This document shows, piece by piece, positions 61,960 through 64,000 of a DNA stretch of 64,000 nucleotides. This stretch comes from an uncultured Paracoccaceae bacterium. Its GTDB lineage: Bacteria > Pseudomonadota > Alphaproteobacteria > Rhodobacterales > Rhodobacteraceae. The translations under genes were made by a program, and so were the position numbers. Every line of letters starts with the position of its first letter. Within the stretch, counting starts at the first letter, position 1. The notes under the pieces are model-generated. The model had not been told where the DNA came from. It made no database searches and was given only the letters and a program-made list of their open reading frames with translations. The stretch is taken from assembly GCA_947496535.1 (NCBI GenBank), contig CANMDE010000003.1, positions 558,001 to 622,000 on the forward strand, written 5' to 3'.

Positions 61960-63567
61960 ATGATCGGGCTGGATCTTTCCCCCCGGCAATATCCGCGCCT
62001 GACTGGTGACATAGCTCCCGCCCCTTTGGCCGACTTCTTTGTTGGCGGTGGTGGACAATCTGTGGCGCTGGCCGCCGGAGCGGATAGTGCCTTGTCCGTC
62101 TGGACCGAGATCGCCCCCAATTGCGCCGCCTGTCTGCGTTTTGACAATGACGACCCCGGCACCCGCTATTCGTGGCGCGAGACACTGGTGATGGAACTGC
62201 GCAATATCTACCCGGTCGGCGAAATGGTATTGTCTGGCTCGTGGTCAAAACTGCAGTCGTCCGGGTCAGGCCTAACCGGCAGCTATATTGGCAATCGCGC
62301 CGTGAGCACATCGGCATTGGGGGCGACCGCGACTGTTACGGTTGATCGTGCAGACCCTTACGATGTGTGGGTCTATTACACCGGGCGGACGAATGGTGGC
62401 TATTGCCGGGTGGATATTGATGGGTCGCAGGAGCTCGTGACAGAAATCTCTGATCCTGATGGGTTGGGTTTCAAGGCTTTTCCGACCTTTTCTAACACTG
62501 ACCTGCAGCGCAAACAGGTCGTGAAAATCGCTTCAGGTCTCACTGGGGCGCATGAGGTCGTCATCACCAACGGTGGCGCTGCCGTTCCCGGTGGTAGCAA
62601 TATCCTGATTGAGGCGGTAGCGATTACCGGCTCTTTGGCTGATCCGCGTATTTTGCCCCCAATGTGGCAATCAAATGGTGCCTACGAAATGGGTGATGAG
62701 GTGCAGTTTGGCGGTCGGTATTACTCTGCCCGTGCCAACGGTCTTAGTGGCGCCGACGGTCCGACGCATACGGGCGGGATCGCTTCGGATGGTGCTTTGG
62801 ATTGGCGGGTCGATAATCGGCCGACCTATCCGGTTTTCGTTGCTGCAGATTACCCGTCAGAGCGGGAATATGCTTTGCGCTTTTCTGCGGGGACGGGAAG
62901 CACCGAGGTCGGTGGGCAGACCCACGGCAATGAGCCGTTGCAAAGTCGACAGGTGTTGATCGACGGGATGACTTGGGTGCCTTCGACTATGGGCAATGGT
63001 CTGACGGTTGGCGGTCAGATCAGCATTGTTGAGACGACGCAATGGCAATACGCCAATGGTGATCCGTTCGGAGACTGCACCCTGAGCCGCACTATCGATC
63101 CCGGATCTGTTCGTCACGATATCAATGTAGATGGCACCGGCGCGGAAGGTACGTTTGAGTGGTTCTATGCCGGTATGGTGCCATTTGTTCGATGGGATGG
63201 TGAGTTGCGCCGCACAGTGTTCGATACGCTTGAAGCGCCGCGTTTGGCCCCGGTTAATCTGACGGACTATGCTGGCAGTGTTGCCGCTGATCAGACTTAT
63301 GCTGATGTGCAGCGTATTGGCCTGACGGCGACCATTGAGGATCGTAGTCTGGTTTATGGTCATGAGGCGGGTGCCACGCCTTTGTCAGGCAATCGGCTGA
63401 ATGCGTTTGATGTGTTCTGGCGTCCGAACATTACGGGTGCATCTGAAAGCGGCAGTCAGGATTGGCAGGCCAAAGCTTATATCCGTGCAGAGTCGGAGGA
63501 TACGTTGAGCTTATCTGACGGCGACAGGATGGCATTTTACAGCCTTCATGTGCTGCGGATGGCCTAG
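61960..63567 (+). CDS. ghsB: Probable head spike fibre protein (Rcc01080/GhsB-like)
   Basis: A 535-residue beta-rich protein with repeated Gly/Ser/Thr patterns and no signal peptide, starting 3 nt after ghsA. A region near 230-275 (YEMGDEVQFGGRYYSARANG, then DGALDW) resembles carbohydrate-binding modules of the CBM5/12 type in phage tail fibres. The order suggests the capsule-binding fibre (GhsB) that lets GTA particles attach to polysaccharide-coated recipients. Polysaccharide genes flank the pair, as in R. capsulatus. A prophage receptor-binding protein is the alternative. Its stop shares a CTAG with the stop of the convergent kinase gene. Confidence 0.7.
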   Translation: MIGLDLSPRQYPRLTGDIAPAPLADFFVGGGGQSVALAAGADSALSVWTEIAPNCAACLRFDNDDPGTRYSWRETLVMELRNIYPVGEMVLSGSWSKLQSSGSGLTGSYIGNRAVSTSALGATATVTVDRADPYDVWVYYTGRTNGGYCRVDIDGSQELVTEISDPDGLGFKAFPTFSNTDLQRKQVVKIASGLTGAHEVVITNGGAAVPGGSNILIEAVAITGSLADPRILPPMWQSNGAYEMGDEVQFGGRYYSARANGLSGADGPTHTGGIASDGALDWRVDNRPTYPVFVAADYPSEREYALRFSAGTGSTEVGGQTHGNEPLQSRQVLIDGMTWVPSTMGNGLTVGGQISIVETTQWQYANGDPFGDCTLSRTIDPGSVRHDINVDGTGAEGTFEWFYAGMVPFVRWDGELRRTVFDTLEAPRLAPVNLTDYAGSVAADQTYADVQRIGLTATIEDRSLVYGHEAGATPLSGNRLNAFDVFWRPNITGASESGSQDWQAKAYIRAESEDTLSLSDGDRMAFYSLHVLRMA

Positions 63568-64000
63568 GGTTGCTGGAATTTCTGCCGGGCGGTCATGAAT
63601 TTGGTCGCCCGGTTGAATTGCGTTTTGCGCAAGTCGGTTTCTGTCAGCACAAGGCCCGCTATTTTTGCGCCGCAATCTTTCAGTTGTTCAAGACCCGCGA
63701 GCACAGTCTGGCTTGGCGTCTTTTGCCAACGTACATTGTAAACAACCACGTCGGATATTGGCACCAGTAACAGGGTATCGGTTGCCAAGAGCGGTGGTGG
63801 GGCGTCAATAATGATGACGTCGTAGCTTTCCCGCGCCTTGGCAAGGCATGCGCCAAAGTCAGGAAGGGCGAAGATGTCTGCCGGGTTTGCCAGTATCTGC
63901 CCCGCTGGCAGGATATCCGCACCCAGTTTTACATCATGATGCACCGCTTGCGACAGAGGGATGTCCCCTCCAATCACAGCTGTCAGACCGGGGCCATTAT
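63564..64000 (-). CDS. Capsular polysaccharide BY-kinase, C-terminal part (partial)
   Basis: An open frame enters from the right edge of the window on the minus strand; about 145 residues are visible. GPGLTAVIGGD, then YDVIIIDAPPPLLATDTLLL (Walker B) and DVVVYNVRWQKTPSQTV match the kinase domain of Wzc/CpsD/ExoP-type bacterial tyrosine kinases, which control polysaccharide chain length and export. The Walker A motif and any membrane/Wzz domain lie beyond the window. A C-terminal tyrosine cluster, usual in Wzc, is absent. ParA-like partition proteins share the fold, but the text fits polysaccharide kinases. Confidence 0.85.
   Translation of the reverse strand, partial: NGPGLTAVIGGDIPLSQAVHHDVKLGADILPAGQILANPADIFALPDFGACLAKARESYDVIIIDAPPPLLATDTLLLVPISDVVVYNVRWQKTPSQTVLAGLEQLKDCGAKIAGLVLTETDLRKTQFNRATKFMTARQKFQQP

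Overview
The window looks like a chromosomal segment of a marine Rhodobacteraceae (Roseobacter-group) alphaproteobacterium. The signs are a complete roseobacter-style taurine/sulfite cluster (tauR, xsc, tauE, pta, ackA, soeABC, tpa, tauABC), divergent hemE/hemC, a two-gene locus resembling the head spikes of the Rhodobacter gene transfer agent, a mitochondrial-type NDUFS4 complex I subunit, a membrane-anchored c-type cytochrome, and moderately high GC. The assignment rests on gene content and order; no database search was possible.

Layout. 0-12 kb holds housekeeping genes: the tail of a peptide-type ABC ATPase, a fatty acid desaturase, a GNAT acetyltransferase, a D-Ala-D-Ala carboxypeptidase with a SPOR domain, clpS, an rsmC-like methyltransferase, an SDR, haem genes hemF, hemE and hemC, a GlcD-type FAD oxidoreductase, a small tyrosine phosphatase and a CAU tRNA. 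12-15.5 kb holds cydAB (quinol oxidase), 5-hydroxyisourate hydrolase and an ABM monooxygenase. 15.6-28.9 kb is a galactoside catabolic island. One minus-strand operon encodes a sugar ABC transporter, alpha-galactosidase (GH36), beta-galactosidase (GH42), mutarotase, an SDR sugar dehydrogenase, an SMP-30 lactonase, DgoK and DgoA. An IclR regulator and the transporter ATPase run divergently.

28.9-46.4 kb is the taurine system. Taurine enters by TauABC, is transaminated by Tpa to sulfoacetaldehyde, and is cleaved by Xsc to acetyl phosphate and sulfite. Acetyl phosphate can go to acetyl-CoA (Pta) or to ATP plus acetate (AckA). Sulfite can be exported (two TauE/SafE-type permeases) or oxidised (SoeABC). 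Everything from xsc to soeC is packed with gaps of at most 13 nt, so it may be one transcript. A repeated CTGGCCCTA motif, paired with a second TGG half-site 22-23 nt away, lies upstream of xsc, tauR and tpa and is the best candidate for the TauR operator. TauC carries an unusual inserted domain of about 120 residues.

46.4-57 kb holds copA, a zinc-ribbon protein, a PNPOx-like protein, an anchored cytochrome c, an SMR/EamA-like protein, an AT-richer DUF3644/HEPN-like gene, uvrB, an APH(6)-like kinase and an M29 aminopeptidase. 57-59.5 kb is an accessory patch: a 500-residue acidic protein whose C-terminal part resembles aerolysin-type pore-forming proteins, followed by remnants of a universal stress protein gene and the 3' end of a tRNA. 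59.5-64 kb holds the NDUFS4-like subunit, tRNA-Arg(UCU), a polysaccharide sugar-phosphate transferase, a PPP-type phosphatase, the two spike genes, and the C-terminus of a capsule-type tyrosine kinase that runs off the window.

The observations I rate highest are the aerolysin-like protein, the spike genes beside polysaccharide genes, the TauR operator candidates, the domain inserted in TauC, and the continuous taurine-to-sulfate operon.
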